64,000 bases of DNA from Bifidobacterium breve DSM 20213 = JCM 1192 (GTDB lineage Bacteria; Actinomycetota; Actinomycetes; Actinomycetales; Bifidobacteriaceae), in the NCBI RefSeq assembly GCF_001025175.1, contig NZ_AP012324.1:1426001-1490000 (forward strand). Reading direction: 5' to 3'. The position numbers and the translations under genes are program-made. Below are positions 25,904 to 35,467 of the stretch, piece after piece. The notes beneath the pieces were generated by a model, which was given only the letters and a program-made list of their open reading frames with translations, did not search any database and was not told the DNA's origin. Numbering within the stretch: the first letter of the stretch is position 1; every line of letters begins with the position of its first letter.

Positions 25904-28900
25904 TTATTTGTCCAGCTTCTGGCTCACTACAGCGGTGACGCCATCGGCTCGCATCGTCACGCCGTACAGCGCATCGGCGATTGACATCGTGCGCTGCTGA
26001 TGCGTGATGATGATGAGCTGGGCATGGGCACGCAACTCGTTGAACGCGTCGATGAGACGGGTCAGGTTCACATCGTCCAGCGCGGCCTCGACCTCATCCA
26101 TCACATAGAACGGGCTTGGGCGCGCGGTGAAAATCGCGAACAACAGAGCCAATGCGGTCAGCGAGCGCTCGCCACCGGAGAGCAGGCTCAGCTGTTTGAC
26201 GCGCTTGCCTGCCGGGCTGGCCTCGACCAGCACGCCCGTGGTGAGCAGATCCTCTGGATTCTCCAGACGCAACCGTCCTGTGCCACCCGGGAATAGTGTG
26301 GCGAACATCTTCTCAAAAGCTTCGGCGGTATCGTCAAACGCGGACTTGAACACCTCGACCATGGTGGAGTCAAGATCCTTGATGAGCTGCATGAGATCAT
26401 CACGAGACTTGACCACATCGTTGCGCTGGTCGTTGAGGTACTTGTTGCGTTCTTCCAGCGCCTCGAACTCCTCGGTTGCCAGCGGGTTGATCTTGCCAAG
26501 CGCAGCCAAGTCGCGGCGGGCCTTGTCGAGTCGCTTCTGCTGTTCCTGGCGGTTGTATGGCACGGTCTGGAAGCGGCTGGGGTCCGTAACGCTGTCCGCT
26601 GCGGCGTCGGGGGCATCGGTTGCCGCATCGTCGGCATTGCCGTCGCTCTCGCCATCCATATGCTCCAGTGGCACAGGATTGCCATCATCGTCAAGTACCG
26701 GGACCGGCTGATCGGGGCCATACTCACGTACCAGTTCCTCCAGGGTGAGACCGAGCTCATCGGACACTTTCTGCATGAGCTGACCGGCTTCGGCGGCCAG
26801 ACGCTCACGATTCACGTCCAAGGCGTGTTCGCGGCCTGTCAGATCGGTGACCTTCGGCTCAATCTCATTGCGCTGGGCGCGCAGGGTTTTGAGCTCATCG
26901 TCATGACTGGACGCCGCCTCCTGTAGCTTGTCCCGCTCAGCGGCGACGCCCTGCAGCGTGCGTTCCACCATGGCGGCCACCTCGCGCGCATCATCAGCCA
27001 CGCCTTGCAAATGGGCGGCCTGATCACGCCGACGCTCGTTCAACGATTCGATACGGGCGCGACGTTCAACGGCTTCCTTGGCATTATCGCGCAACAGCCC
27101 GGCCTGTCGGGTCAGGGACTCCCCCTTGCGACTGGCTTCAGTCCATGCAATCTTCGCGGCGACCTCATGCTCACGGGTCAGGTTCAAGTCACGTTCCAGT
27201 GTGCGCTCGCGTTCGTCAAGCTCATCGAAATCGGCATGCTCGTCAGTGGATTGCTGCGCCGATTCCAAAGCGCGGTTGAGATCATCGAGCTTCAGCTGAT
27301 GTTCGTTACGATTCTCTTGAGTGTCAGCAATTTTCTTGTCCAACTGTTCAAGCTGACGCGCGAACGACGCAACCCTATCCTCGGCGGATTTCAGCGACTT
27401 TTCCGCTTGCTGAGCCTTGAGTCGGACTTCCGTGCGCTTGGCGGATTCCTGATCGACCAGACGGGCGACCTCGTCACGCTTGGATTTGGCCTCGCTCACC
27501 TGCTCAGCCAATTCATTGGCCTCGACACCAAGCTGCTTGACTTGGGCCAGCGCCTTGTCCCTGCGGGCGGCAAGCGACAGGTCGGACTGGGAAATCGATG
27601 ATCCGCCGACTGCGGCCACACCGTGGGCAAAGGTCTCGCCATGCTTGGTGACGGCGCGTGGGGCCTTTCCGGAAGCGACGAGACGCTGCGCTTCATCAGC
27701 CGTCTCGGCTGCGGCCACATCGGCCAGCAGCAGCTGCACGGTGCGCACGCAGGCCGCGGCCTGCGTCTTATCCGAGGCCTCGGGATTAGCCGTCACAAGG
27801 TTCGCCAAGCATATATCGGTATCGGCAAGAGCAGCGAATGGTTCCTCGGCCGGCATTACGGTCAGCACCACGGCTTTGCCGAGCTTGTCTTCACGGGCAC
27901 GCTCGAGGGCATGAAGCATATTGCCGGTTTCCGGCACCACGATGGCACTGGCATATTGGTCAAGCGCGTGGGCCACGGCTTCTTCCCAACCATCAGCCAC
28001 ATGGATAAAGTCGGTGAGACGCCCGAGGGATGCCACCTGCTCGTCCCGTTCCAGCGATCCGGAGGCGTTGCGGCTGTCCAACGTGTCGGACAGTGCATCG
28101 GCTTTGGCCTGCAACGAGATGATCTTGGACTGTACGTCACGCTGACGATCGGTCAGCTCATTCAACACATCGCGACGCTCTGCCAGGGCGGCACGGGCCT
28201 TGTCCAATGCGGCACCGTCATCATCGGCCACGGATTGCGCCTCACTGCGCAGCGATTCCAACTGATGCTGCGCATCATCATGCTGCTTGGCGAGCGTCTC
28301 CCGCTGCCCGGTATGATCCTTGGCGCGGCTGTCCGCCAGTTGTACGGCGGATTCCTCTCGGGCTATCAATTCACGCAAACTGGCGATATGGGCGTCACGC
28401 TCTTGCGCGGTTTTACGGAGCTCGGTCAAGGTCTGACGGATGGAAGCGAGCTTCTTTTCATCGTCGGCGCGCTCTTCGGTGGCCTTATCAAGTGCGATGC
28501 GGGCGTCCGCCACGGCTTTGGTCTGCGCTGCAGCCTGAGTCTCCAGCTCTTCGGCCCTCTTGAGCAACATGTCCGGGTCTTCTCCGAAATTACTGACGAT
28601 CTGGCCGGTGAGCGAACGTCCGCGTTCCTCAGCCAACTGGGCAAGCGCATGCAAACGCTCCCGGATCTGGGAAAATTCATGCCAATACTGATTGGTCTTG
28701 GCAATGGCCGGGCTGGATTCGGAACTCAACGCCTCGACTTGTTCGATGCGCACCTTGACCTGGGCAAGCTCGCGTTGGGCAACGGACAGCTGACTGCGCA
28801 CATCGCCGAGTTCCTTGCGCACCGTCTCGCGGCGAGCCATCGAACGCTGGGCATCCTCGGCATAGATGCGAGCCTGGGCGTCACGTACGGAAACCTGAAT

Positions 28901-29551
28901 GGCATCGGCCCGGCGAGAAATGCGCGCCTGACGGCCCAACGGGCCAAGCTGCCTGTGAATCTCTCGCAGTAAGTCATCGAGTCGGTTGAGATTTGATTCC
29001 GTATTGGCCAATTTGCGCAGGGCGCGTTCCTTGCGCTTGCGATGCTTGAGGATTCCCGCCGCCTCCTCGATAAACGCACGGTGGCCGGACGGGTCGGCCT
29101 TAAGAATCGCATCCAGACGGCCCTGCCCCACGATGACGTGCATCTGCTGGCCCAAGCCAGTATCCGAAAGCAATTCCTGAATATCAAGTAGGCGGCACTG
29201 AGAACCGTTGATGGCGTATTCGGACCCACCGTTGCGGAAAATAGTGCGGGAGATAGTGACTTCCGTGTAATCGATGTCAAGCGTGTGATCGGAATTGTCG
29301 ATGGTCAGACTCACCTGCGCGCGGCCCAGTGGAGGGCGGGAGGAGGTGCCGGCAAAAATCACGTCCTCCATCGACGTGCCCCTCAGGTTCTTGGCTCCCT
29401 GCTCACCCATCACCCAAGTCAGCGCGTCGACGATATTCGATTTGCCTGAACCATTGGGACCCACAACCGCCGTGATACCAGGCTCAAAACGCAGCGTGGT
29501 CGCGGAGGCAAAGGACTTGAATCCGCGGAGGGTGAGTTCCTTGAGATACAT
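25904..29551 (-). CDS. smc: Chromosome segregation ATPase SMC
   Basis: Condensin motor, 1215 residues. Head: Walker A GPNGSGKSNIVDALTWVMGE near residue 35 and, near the C-terminus, the signature LLSGGERSLTALALLFAIF and Walker B FYVMDEVEAALDD. Coiled-coil arms flank the hinge around 500-640 (VASLGRLTDFIHVADGWEEA, GETFAHGVAAVGG). About 50 residues of acidic, Asp/Ala-rich sequence near 960-1000 (GESDGNADDAATDAPDAAAD) interrupt the C-terminal arm, an unusual insertion. Works with ScpA and ScpB. It is convergent with the FemAB remnant and directly after folC. Confidence 0.97.
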   Translation of the reverse strand: MYLKELTLRGFKSFASATTLRFEPGITAVVGPNGSGKSNIVDALTWVMGEQGAKNLRGTSMEDVIFAGTSSRPPLGRAQVSLTIDNSDHTLDIDYTEVTISRTIFRNGGSEYAINGSQCRLLDIQELLSDTGLGQQMHVIVGQGRLDAILKADPSGHRAFIEEAAGILKHRKRKERALRKLANTESNLNRLDDLLREIHRQLGPLGRQARISRRADAIQVSVRDAQARIYAEDAQRSMARRETVRKELGDVRSQLSVAQRELAQVKVRIEQVEALSSESSPAIAKTNQYWHEFSQIRERLHALAQLAEERGRSLTGQIVSNFGEDPDMLLKRAEELETQAAAQTKAVADARIALDKATEERADDEKKLASIRQTLTELRKTAQERDAHIASLRELIAREESAVQLADSRAKDHTGQRETLAKQHDDAQHQLESLRSEAQSVADDDGAALDKARAALAERRDVLNELTDRQRDVQSKIISLQAKADALSDTLDSRNASGSLERDEQVASLGRLTDFIHVADGWEEAVAHALDQYASAIVVPETGNMLHALERAREDKLGKAVVLTVMPAEEPFAALADTDICLANLVTANPEASDKTQAAACVRTVQLLLADVAAAETADEAQRLVASGKAPRAVTKHGETFAHGVAAVGGSSISQSDLSLAARRDKALAQVKQLGVEANELAEQVSEAKSKRDEVARLVDQESAKRTEVRLKAQQAEKSLKSAEDRVASFARQLEQLDKKIADTQENRNEHQLKLDDLNRALESAQQSTDEHADFDELDERERTLERDLNLTREHEVAAKIAWTEASRKGESLTRQAGLLRDNAKEAVERRARIESLNERRRDQAAHLQGVADDAREVAAMVERTLQGVAAERDKLQEAASSHDDELKTLRAQRNEIEPKVTDLTGREHALDVNRERLAAEAGQLMQKVSDELGLTLEELVREYGPDQPVPVLDDDGNPVPLEHMDGESDGNADDAATDAPDAAADSVTDPSRFQTVPYNRQEQQKRLDKARRDLAALGKINPLATEEFEALEERNKYLNDQRNDVVKSRDDLMQLIKDLDSTMVEVFKSAFDDTAEAFEKMFATLFPGGTGRLRLENPEDLLTTGVLVEASPAGKRVKQLSLLSGGERSLTALALLFAIFTARPSPFYVMDEVEAALDDVNLTRLIDAFNELRAHAQLIIITHQQRTMSIADALYGVTMRADGVTAVVSQKLDK

Positions 29552-29595
29552 AACTTGACCGTTTTTCGTTGATGGGTGTTACGGACTACTGTATG

Positions 29596-31197
29596 TCAGG
29601 CGTCCGAGCCCGCACTGGAGTCCTGGTCAGATGAACCGTCGGCATTGTTGTTCTTCGCCGCATCGCCGAGGCCGAGCACATCAAATACGTCGAAATCATC
29701 GGGGCTGACGTTATCCTCGAGCGTATCGGCGCCGGGCTGATCCCCGTGACCATCTGTGGCATCATCGAGATCGACCGCCGGCTGATGGATGGCCATAGCC
29801 TGCTGCATCGTGGGGCTGGCATGCTCGGCGAGCATGGTACGTGCGTCACCGGCGGTCACGAAGCTGCCGCAAACGAGCACGCCATGGCCATAGCCGACAC
29901 CCAGCTCATCTTCCGCATCGACCATATTGACGGCTGTCTGGATGGCATCAGGCAGATTCGGCTCCTTGATGACACGATCACGGCCGAACACCTCAACGGC
30001 GATCTTCTCCAGCTCATCGGCCGGCATCACGCGCTCGCGCCAGGAATTCTCAGTGACCACCACGGAGCTGAGAATCGGCTCCAACACACCAAGATACTCT
30101 TCGACCTGCTTGTCTCGCATCATGGCGACTACACCGACCAGTTGCTTGAAGTCGTAGCTTTCCTCGATGGCCTTACGCAGGGCTTCGGCGGCGTTGACGT
30201 TATGGCCGCCGTCCAAAATGATGGTCGGCGAGGTACGAATCTGCTCGATGCGGCCCGGAATCTTCACCGAGCCCAATGCTTCGGCCACCAGATCGCCGTC
30301 CAGTGGCCCGTTGACCGGAATCACCACTTCGGCGGCGGCGAGCGCGGCGAGCGCGTTATGCGCCTGATGTTCGCCGAACTTGGCAATCGGCACGCCCTCG
30401 TACGTGCCATTGGGCGTGGTGAGAGTGGCCACCTGGCCGCCGACCGCGGCCATGCGATCGGACACGGTCATCTCGTAACCATCACGCACCAACATGGCAT
30501 GGTTGCGTTCGGCGGCCTCTTCAAGAATCGGCATAACCGCTTCCTCATGCGGCTGCGCACCGATAATGGCGGTGCAATTCGGCTTGATGATGCCAGCCTT
30601 CTCGCCTGCGATCTGCTCGACGGTGTCCCCCAGCCATTGCATGTGGTCCATGTCGACAGGGCCGATGACCGCGGCATCCGCGTTCAACACATTGGTGGCG
30701 TCCCACAGGCCGCCCATGCCCACCTCGACGACGGCCACATCCACGGGAGCGTCGGCGAATTTCCAGATGGCCATGGCGGTGAGTACTTCGAAGAAGCTCA
30801 TCTTCGGCTTGCCCTGTTCCTCCATTTTGGCATCCACCAAGGCTACGAGGTCCTTGATCTGGTCCCATACGTCGATGAAATCGTCATCGGAAAGCTGCTG
30901 GCCGTCGATGGCGATACGCTCGTTGACCTTCTCCAAGTGCGGTGAGGTGTACAGGCCGGTACGCATGCCGTACGCACGGCAGATGGCTTCGGCCATGCGC
31001 GCGGTGGAGCCCTTGCCGTTGGTGCCGGTCACATGGATCACACGGAACGACTGCTCCGGGTGGCCCAAAATATCGAGCATCAGATTCATCCGGTCAAGAT
31101 CCAGATTCGTGGTGTTATGCTCCGGCGGACGACTCATGATGTCCAGTTCGACGTCCCGCATGCTCTCGTTGTTCCGATTCGGATGCTCGAATGACAT
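29596..31197 (-). CDS. folC: Folylpolyglutamate synthase / dihydrofolate synthase
   Basis: Adds glutamate to dihydropteroate or folates, cytosolic. It has 533 residues, with the P-loop VTGTNGKGSTARMAEAICRA near 57, GLYTSPHLEKVNERIAIDGQ, the Mur-ligase-like VEVGMGGLWDATNVLN, MDHMQWLGDTVEQIAGEKAG, GRIEQIRTSPTIILDGGHN and VCGSFVTAGDART. The last 70 residues are an acidic, Asp-rich tail (DGHGDQPGADTLEDNVSPDD) not usual in the family. It ends 44 nt before smc; co-transcription is likely. Confidence 0.94.
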   Translation of the reverse strand: MSFEHPNRNNESMRDVELDIMSRPPEHNTTNLDLDRMNLMLDILGHPEQSFRVIHVTGTNGKGSTARMAEAICRAYGMRTGLYTSPHLEKVNERIAIDGQQLSDDDFIDVWDQIKDLVALVDAKMEEQGKPKMSFFEVLTAMAIWKFADAPVDVAVVEVGMGGLWDATNVLNADAAVIGPVDMDHMQWLGDTVEQIAGEKAGIIKPNCTAIIGAQPHEEAVMPILEEAAERNHAMLVRDGYEMTVSDRMAAVGGQVATLTTPNGTYEGVPIAKFGEHQAHNALAALAAAEVVIPVNGPLDGDLVAEALGSVKIPGRIEQIRTSPTIILDGGHNVNAAEALRKAIEESYDFKQLVGVVAMMRDKQVEEYLGVLEPILSSVVVTENSWRERVMPADELEKIAVEVFGRDRVIKEPNLPDAIQTAVNMVDAEDELGVGYGHGVLVCGSFVTAGDARTMLAEHASPTMQQAMAIHQPAVDLDDATDGHGDQPGADTLEDNVSPDDFDVFDVLGLGDAAKNNNADGSSDQDSSAGSDA

Positions 31198-31784
31198 GTA
31201 CTCTTCTGACCTCTGCGCTCAATTGATGCTCATATTGATCCGTACGTTCCCATTATGCGTTCGTACGAATTTATGCGTGTCCGTATGAGCTCGTATGTGT
31301 CCACACGAGTTCGTACATATCCGCATGTGTTGCTTTGTGTAACTCGGTTGCGCGCGACCTTTCTTCATGCTTTCGCATGCGCAAAACCGCACTCTCCCAA
31401 GCTCCTCCATCTTAGCCGCCGGGGTAGTTTATCGTGCGCGCTCAGTGAAACCGCCTCGCATATTGTGTCTGGAAAACTGAAATAGTCCATTTCACATATA
31501 CCGATGTCATGGAATGCAATCTTTTGCGCATCAAGCTGTTCAAGGCCGGAATCCCGAAAACGGATGCCGACGGATAATCCGGATATACAGGGACGAGCAG
31601 ATTGCAATAGACGGTTGCGCCCATAGTATGGCCCATGTCCACAAGTCTGTCCACATTCCGCGCCGAGTTCCGCTTCCATTCCACAATCATGCCAGGAATG
31701 CAATCATGCCAGGAATGCATATGGCCGACTAGTATGAGGTTGGAAATCGATGATTCGATAACAACTACATACAGGAGAGTGGCA
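31198..31784. repeat. folC-pepP divergent region with degenerate 20-bp tandem repeats
   Basis: This 587-nt gene-free stretch is more A/T-rich than its surroundings. From 31263 three consecutive degenerate 20-bp units (31263-31282, 31283-31302, 31303-31322) and a partial fourth share the pattern GTAYGAGYTCGTAYGTGTCC. At 31685-31718 a 17-bp unit (AATCATGCCAGGAATGC) is perfectly duplicated in tandem, 66 nt before the pepP start. AGGAGAG at 31773 is the pepP SD. No ORF with an SD, and no RNA gene, was recognised here. Confidence 0.6.
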
Positions 31785-33380
31785 ATGGGTGAAGTGATCA
31801 CCGCCAAGGACAAGGAATATGAGGCCGAAGAGCGCAAGAGCGCGCCCGGCGACAACCAGTCGATGAGTGACCGCGTGAACAATCGATCGCTGCGTCCGCA
31901 ATCGCCCGCATTCAAGGATTTCATGAAGTCCGGCTGGGCCGACGACGACCCGGAAATCAAGCCGCTCGAATCCTCCAAGTACATTCCCGCCCGCCTTGAG
32001 GCGCTAGGCAAGGCATTCCCCGGCGAGCGTCTGGTCATTCCGGCCGGCCAGCCGAAGGTACGCAACAATGATTGCGATTACGCCTTCCGCCCGGATACCA
32101 CCTTCGCCTATTACACGGGCCTGGGCTCCGACTACGAAGCAGGTGCCGTGCTGGTGCTGAACCCGGTCGACCCTGACTCCCCCGAAGCCGGAGCCGGTAA
32201 GACCCATACGCCGGAACTGTTCGTGGCTCCGCGCGCAGATAACTCCACCGAGGACTTCTTCATGTCCGCACACTATGGCGAGTACTGGGTGGGACCGCGC
32301 GCAGGCCTCAAGGAAATGCAGTCGATGACCGGCATCGAAACCCATGACATCGCCCAGCTGGCCGACTCGCTCGGCAAGGATGTCGGAGCCGAGGCCGGAG
32401 CCGTTCGTGTACGCGTGGTCAGCGAAACCGACCCGCAGGTCACCTCGATGGTCGAATCCATTCGTGAGGCAAACGGCTTCGCCGACCCGGACAAGAATTC
32501 TGCCGCCGATGACAAGCTGCACGAGTTCGCCGCCGAGGCCCGTATGGTCAAGGACGACTACGAGATCAACGAGATGCGCAAGGCCGTGGATGCCACCAAG
32601 CATGGCTTTGATCGTCTGCTCTCCTCCTTGCCGTCCGCGCTCGACAAGCCGCGTTCCGAGCGCATCCTCGAAGGTGCGTTCAACGCCGTCTCCCGCGAGC
32701 TGGGCAACGCCGTCGGCTACGACTCCATCGTGGCTTCCGGCCCCCACGCCCCGATCCTGCACTGGATGCGCAACACCGGCGTGGTGAAGAACGGCGATAT
32801 GCTGCTCGTGGACGCCGGCGTCGAGGTCGATTCCCTGTACACGGCCGACATCACCCGTACCTTCCCGACCAATGGCAAGTTCACCGACTTCCAGAAGCGC
32901 CTGTATCAGGCAGTGCTGGACTCGCAACAGGCCGGCTTCGAGGCTGCCAAGCCGGGTGCCACCTACTCTGACATCCATCACGCCTGCATGCGCGTGATCG
33001 CCGAGCGTCTGCACGACTGGGGTCTGCTGCCGGTGAGCGTTGAGGAGTCGCTCTCCCCGCAAGGACAGCAGCACCGTCGTTGGCTCGCCTGTGGTGTGGC
33101 TCACCATCTGGGTCTTGATGTGCATGACTGCGCACAGGCTCGATTCGAGTCCTATCAGGGAGCCCCGATTCGCCCGGGCATGATTTTCACCATCGAGCCC
33201 GGTCTGTACTTCCGCGAGGATGATTTGCTGATTCCGCCGGAATATCGCGGCATCGGCATCCGCATCGAGGATGACGTGCTCATGACCGAGAACGGCCCCG
33301 AATGGATTTCCGCCGGCATCCCGAAGCAAATCGATGATGTCGAGCAGTGGATGGCCGATCAGGCCGCACAGGCGAAGTAA
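31785..33380 (+). CDS. pepP: Xaa-Pro aminopeptidase (aminopeptidase P)
   Basis: Metallopeptidase of family M24 releasing an N-terminal residue before proline. ATG 31785 with an AGGAG SD gives 531 residues. The N-terminal creatinase-like domain (PAGQPKVRNNDCDYAFRPDT) precedes the pita-bread fold with the five metal ligands in LVDAGVEVDSLYTADITRTF (two Asp), HHLGLDVHD (His), FTIEPGLYF (Glu) and GIRIEDDVLMT (Glu). The first 60 residues are a charged extension. It starts 68 nt downstream of the 17-bp tandem duplication. Confidence 0.95.
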   Translation: MGEVITAKDKEYEAEERKSAPGDNQSMSDRVNNRSLRPQSPAFKDFMKSGWADDDPEIKPLESSKYIPARLEALGKAFPGERLVIPAGQPKVRNNDCDYAFRPDTTFAYYTGLGSDYEAGAVLVLNPVDPDSPEAGAGKTHTPELFVAPRADNSTEDFFMSAHYGEYWVGPRAGLKEMQSMTGIETHDIAQLADSLGKDVGAEAGAVRVRVVSETDPQVTSMVESIREANGFADPDKNSAADDKLHEFAAEARMVKDDYEINEMRKAVDATKHGFDRLLSSLPSALDKPRSERILEGAFNAVSRELGNAVGYDSIVASGPHAPILHWMRNTGVVKNGDMLLVDAGVEVDSLYTADITRTFPTNGKFTDFQKRLYQAVLDSQQAGFEAAKPGATYSDIHHACMRVIAERLHDWGLLPVSVEESLSPQGQQHRRWLACGVAHHLGLDVHDCAQARFESYQGAPIRPGMIFTIEPGLYFREDDLLIPPEYRGIGIRIEDDVLMTENGPEWISAGIPKQIDDVEQWMADQAAQAK

Positions 33381-33386
33381 TCAAAC

Positions 33387-33495
33387 CAGCTCCCTCTTTG
33401 AGGGGAGCTGTTACCGTAGGTGACTGAGGAGGGTCAGCTCACGTAAACTCCCCTCAGTCTGCTTCGCAGACAGCTCCCTTCGGAGAGGGAGCCAA
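33387..33495. repeat. Composite GCTCCC hairpin cluster between pepP and the Nudix gene
   Basis: At least three inverted repeats lie in 110 nt: CAGCTCCC/GGGAGCTG (33387-33410), GTCTGCttcGCAGAC (around 33457-33471) and GCTCCCTtcggagAGGGAGC (33472-33491), with a further GAGGGG/CCCCTC pairing across the middle. It is the most complex member of the hairpin family seen here. Confidence 0.65.
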
Positions 33496-33517
33496 TTATT
33501 GTGAAAAGGGAGGCAAC

Positions 33518-34039
33518 ATGCCTACTCCAGAATTCGTGTTGGAACTTCGCAAGAAAATCGGCCATGATCTGCTTTGGCTGATTGGTGTGACCGGCTGCGT
33601 GCTCAACGACCAGGGCCAACTATTGCTCGGCCGCCGTTCCGACACCGGCGAATGGGCGATGATCTACGGCATCAATGAGCCGGGTGAGCAGCCGGCTGAC
33701 ACCGTGGTTCGTGAAATCAAAGAAGAGACCGGGGTCGATGCCATCGTCACCGATCTGGTGGCCGTTACTTCGTCCAACAAGGTAATCACATACGCCAATG
33801 GCGACAACACCATGTACATGGATCATTCGTTCCTGTGCGCTTTGAAGCCGGGAGGCAATGTCAAGCCATTTGTCGGTGATGAGGAAAGCCTCAATGTGGG
33901 CTGGTTCGACCTGGATGACCTGCCCTCTCCCCTGGCGGCAAGTACCACGGAACGACTCGGACTGTTCCACCAGTATTTGGAGAACAAAAAGCATGGCGAC
34001 GCTCATGCCCTCTTCCAATTTGACGGGCAACAGCACTAG
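33518..34039 (+). CDS. Nudix hydrolase
   Basis: Hydrolase of nucleoside diphosphate-linked compounds, 173 residues. The complete Nudix box is seen, from GINEPGEQPADTV through VREIKEETGV, near residues 53-75, with all catalytic glutamates. LLGRRSDTGEWAM precedes it and YMDHSFLCAL follows. It starts after a GGGAGG SD within the hairpin cluster's edge. The substrate (oxidised nucleotide, ADP-ribose or other) cannot be told. Confidence 0.9.
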   Translation: MPTPEFVLELRKKIGHDLLWLIGVTGCVLNDQGQLLLGRRSDTGEWAMIYGINEPGEQPADTVVREIKEETGVDAIVTDLVAVTSSNKVITYANGDNTMYMDHSFLCALKPGGNVKPFVGDEESLNVGWFDLDDLPSPLAASTTERLGLFHQYLENKKHGDAHALFQFDGQQH

Positions 34040-34060
34040 CAAAATCCTGCTACAGCATGA

Positions 34061-34100
34061 ATGTGGGGAGCTCCGGTATCACACCGGAAGCTCCCCACAT
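34061..34100. terminator. Bidirectional hairpin between Nudix gene and nagA
   Basis: ATGTGGGGAGCT pairs with AGCTCCCCACAT (12 bp), extended by CCGGT/ACCGG around a 5-nt loop with one bulge. It lies between two convergent genes. Confidence 0.75.
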
Positions 34101-34136
34101 TGTTAATCGGTCAGGAACGAAGCCTTGCCATTGCAG

Positions 34137-35414
34137 CTATTTCAACTTACGCCCCGCACACCAAACCTGTTCGACCGTCCAGTCGGCGGGATTGATAAGA
34201 TTGAAGTCGGCGGCAAAACCGGGCGCAATCAGGCCGATTGGAGCACCAGTCACCTCATTTGGCCGATTGAAGCCAAAGGCCTTTGCCGGTGTCAACGTCG
34301 CAGCCTCGACCGCATCGACAGCACTGATGCCGAGCTCGTTAACCGCACGACGCACAGCCACCTCCAGCAATAATGTGGAGCCGGCAATGGCGCCGTTGGA
34401 CACCAGACGAGCATGACCATCGACCACATTCACGTCCAGCGCACCGAGTTTGTATGCGCCATCCGGGCAATCGGTGGCGGCCATGGCGTCGGTGACAAAG
34501 GCGGTACGATGCGGCGCGAAACGGAACGAAAGCTTCACCATGGGATTCTGCACATGGAAACCATCGTTGATCAGCTCGATGGTCACGCGAGGATCCTCCA
34601 CTGCGGCCGGAATCGGGCCCGGCTCACGATGGTGCAGGCCGTTCATCGCGTTGAACATGTGCGTCATGATGCCGGCCCCTGCATCAAAACCAGCCTTGGC
34701 GGTCTCGTAGTCGGCATCACAATGCCCCACCGCAGGCACCACACCGGCGGCGCGGAACTGGCGGATGGCGGAAATGCCATGCGGCAATTCAGGGGCAATG
34801 GTTATCTGCCGGATGCAGCCCAGCTTGCCATTGACAGCACCTGAGGCCTCCAGCATCTCATCCACGATTTCAGGAACCGGATCCTTGAGGCATTCCGGGT
34901 CATGAGCACCCTTGCGGGCCAAGGCCAGGAAAGGCCCCTCCAGATGGCATCCCAAAATATCGGGGCGTCCGGCTTCCATTTTGGCGCGCACATTGCGGAT
35001 ATTGCCGCAGATGACGTCCACGGGATTGGTAATCAGCGACAGCACCTGACGAGTCGTGCCATGCACGGCATGCCCGGCACGAGCCACATCGATGCCATCC
35101 GGGCCGTCATCGAAGCTCTTCTCCCATGCACCGTGCGAGTGAATGTCCACATAGCCAGGAGTCAGGATTCGCCCTTCGGCATCCACCACTGCATTACGGT
35201 CAGCGGGGTCGATGCCCACCGTGCCGCAATACTGTTCGAAAGCCTCATCGCCCACACCGGATGCCACGATGGCACCGGATGCGTTGGACACGACCCAATA
35301 CCCACTCTGTTCGCCGCGCGCATCCACCTTGCGGGCATTGCGAATGGCCACCGGAGCCGGTGCGCCTTCCAATGCCGCCGTCACACGGGAGACAATTTCT
35401 TCCCTATCAGACAT
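34137..35414 (-). CDS. nagA: N-acetylglucosamine-6-phosphate deacetylase
   Basis: Removes acetate from GlcNAc-6-P, giving glucosamine-6-P. ATG 35414 with GGAGG gives 425 residues; the frame to 35483 is non-coding hairpin sequence. The amidohydrolase marks are DIHSHGAWEKSFDDG near residue 85, GCHLEGPFLALARKGAHDPE, AVGHCDADYETAKAG, MTHMFNAMNGLHHREPG, AFVTDAMAATDCPDG and a C-terminal GFAADFNLI. It follows nagB with a 53-nt gap holding a hairpin. The pair feeds amino sugars from milk oligosaccharides or mucin into glycolysis. Confidence 0.96.
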   Translation of the reverse strand: MSDREEIVSRVTAALEGAPAPVAIRNARKVDARGEQSGYWVVSNASGAIVASGVGDEAFEQYCGTVGIDPADRNAVVDAEGRILTPGYVDIHSHGAWEKSFDDGPDGIDVARAGHAVHGTTRQVLSLITNPVDVICGNIRNVRAKMEAGRPDILGCHLEGPFLALARKGAHDPECLKDPVPEIVDEMLEASGAVNGKLGCIRQITIAPELPHGISAIRQFRAAGVVPAVGHCDADYETAKAGFDAGAGIMTHMFNAMNGLHHREPGPIPAAVEDPRVTIELINDGFHVQNPMVKLSFRFAPHRTAFVTDAMAATDCPDGAYKLGALDVNVVDGHARLVSNGAIAGSTLLLEVAVRRAVNELGISAVDAVEAATLTPAKAFGFNRPNEVTGAPIGLIAPGFAADFNLINPADWTVEQVWCAGRKLK

Positions 35415-35432
35415 ATGCAATTCCTCCACGTG

Positions 35433-35463
35433 GTTGCCCCCCCCTGAAAGGGGAGCCAACCAA
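35433..35463. repeat. GGGGAGCC hairpin with a C8 run between nagB and nagA
   Basis: GGTTG then eight C residues pair imperfectly with GGGGAGCCAACC across a short loop. A homopolymer of eight C (35437-35444) lies within it, 23 nt upstream of the nagA start. It belongs to the dispersed family. Confidence 0.5.
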
Positions 35464-35467
35464 TAAC

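Noticed and set aside
27623..28972. 449-codon plus-strand frame opposite smc
   Set aside because: Shadow of the smc coiled-coil region; no SD and no plausible fold.
31263..31330. CRISPR-like array in the folC-pepP gap
   Set aside because: Units are 20 bp, degenerate and directly adjacent, with no unique spacers between them and no cas gene nearby.
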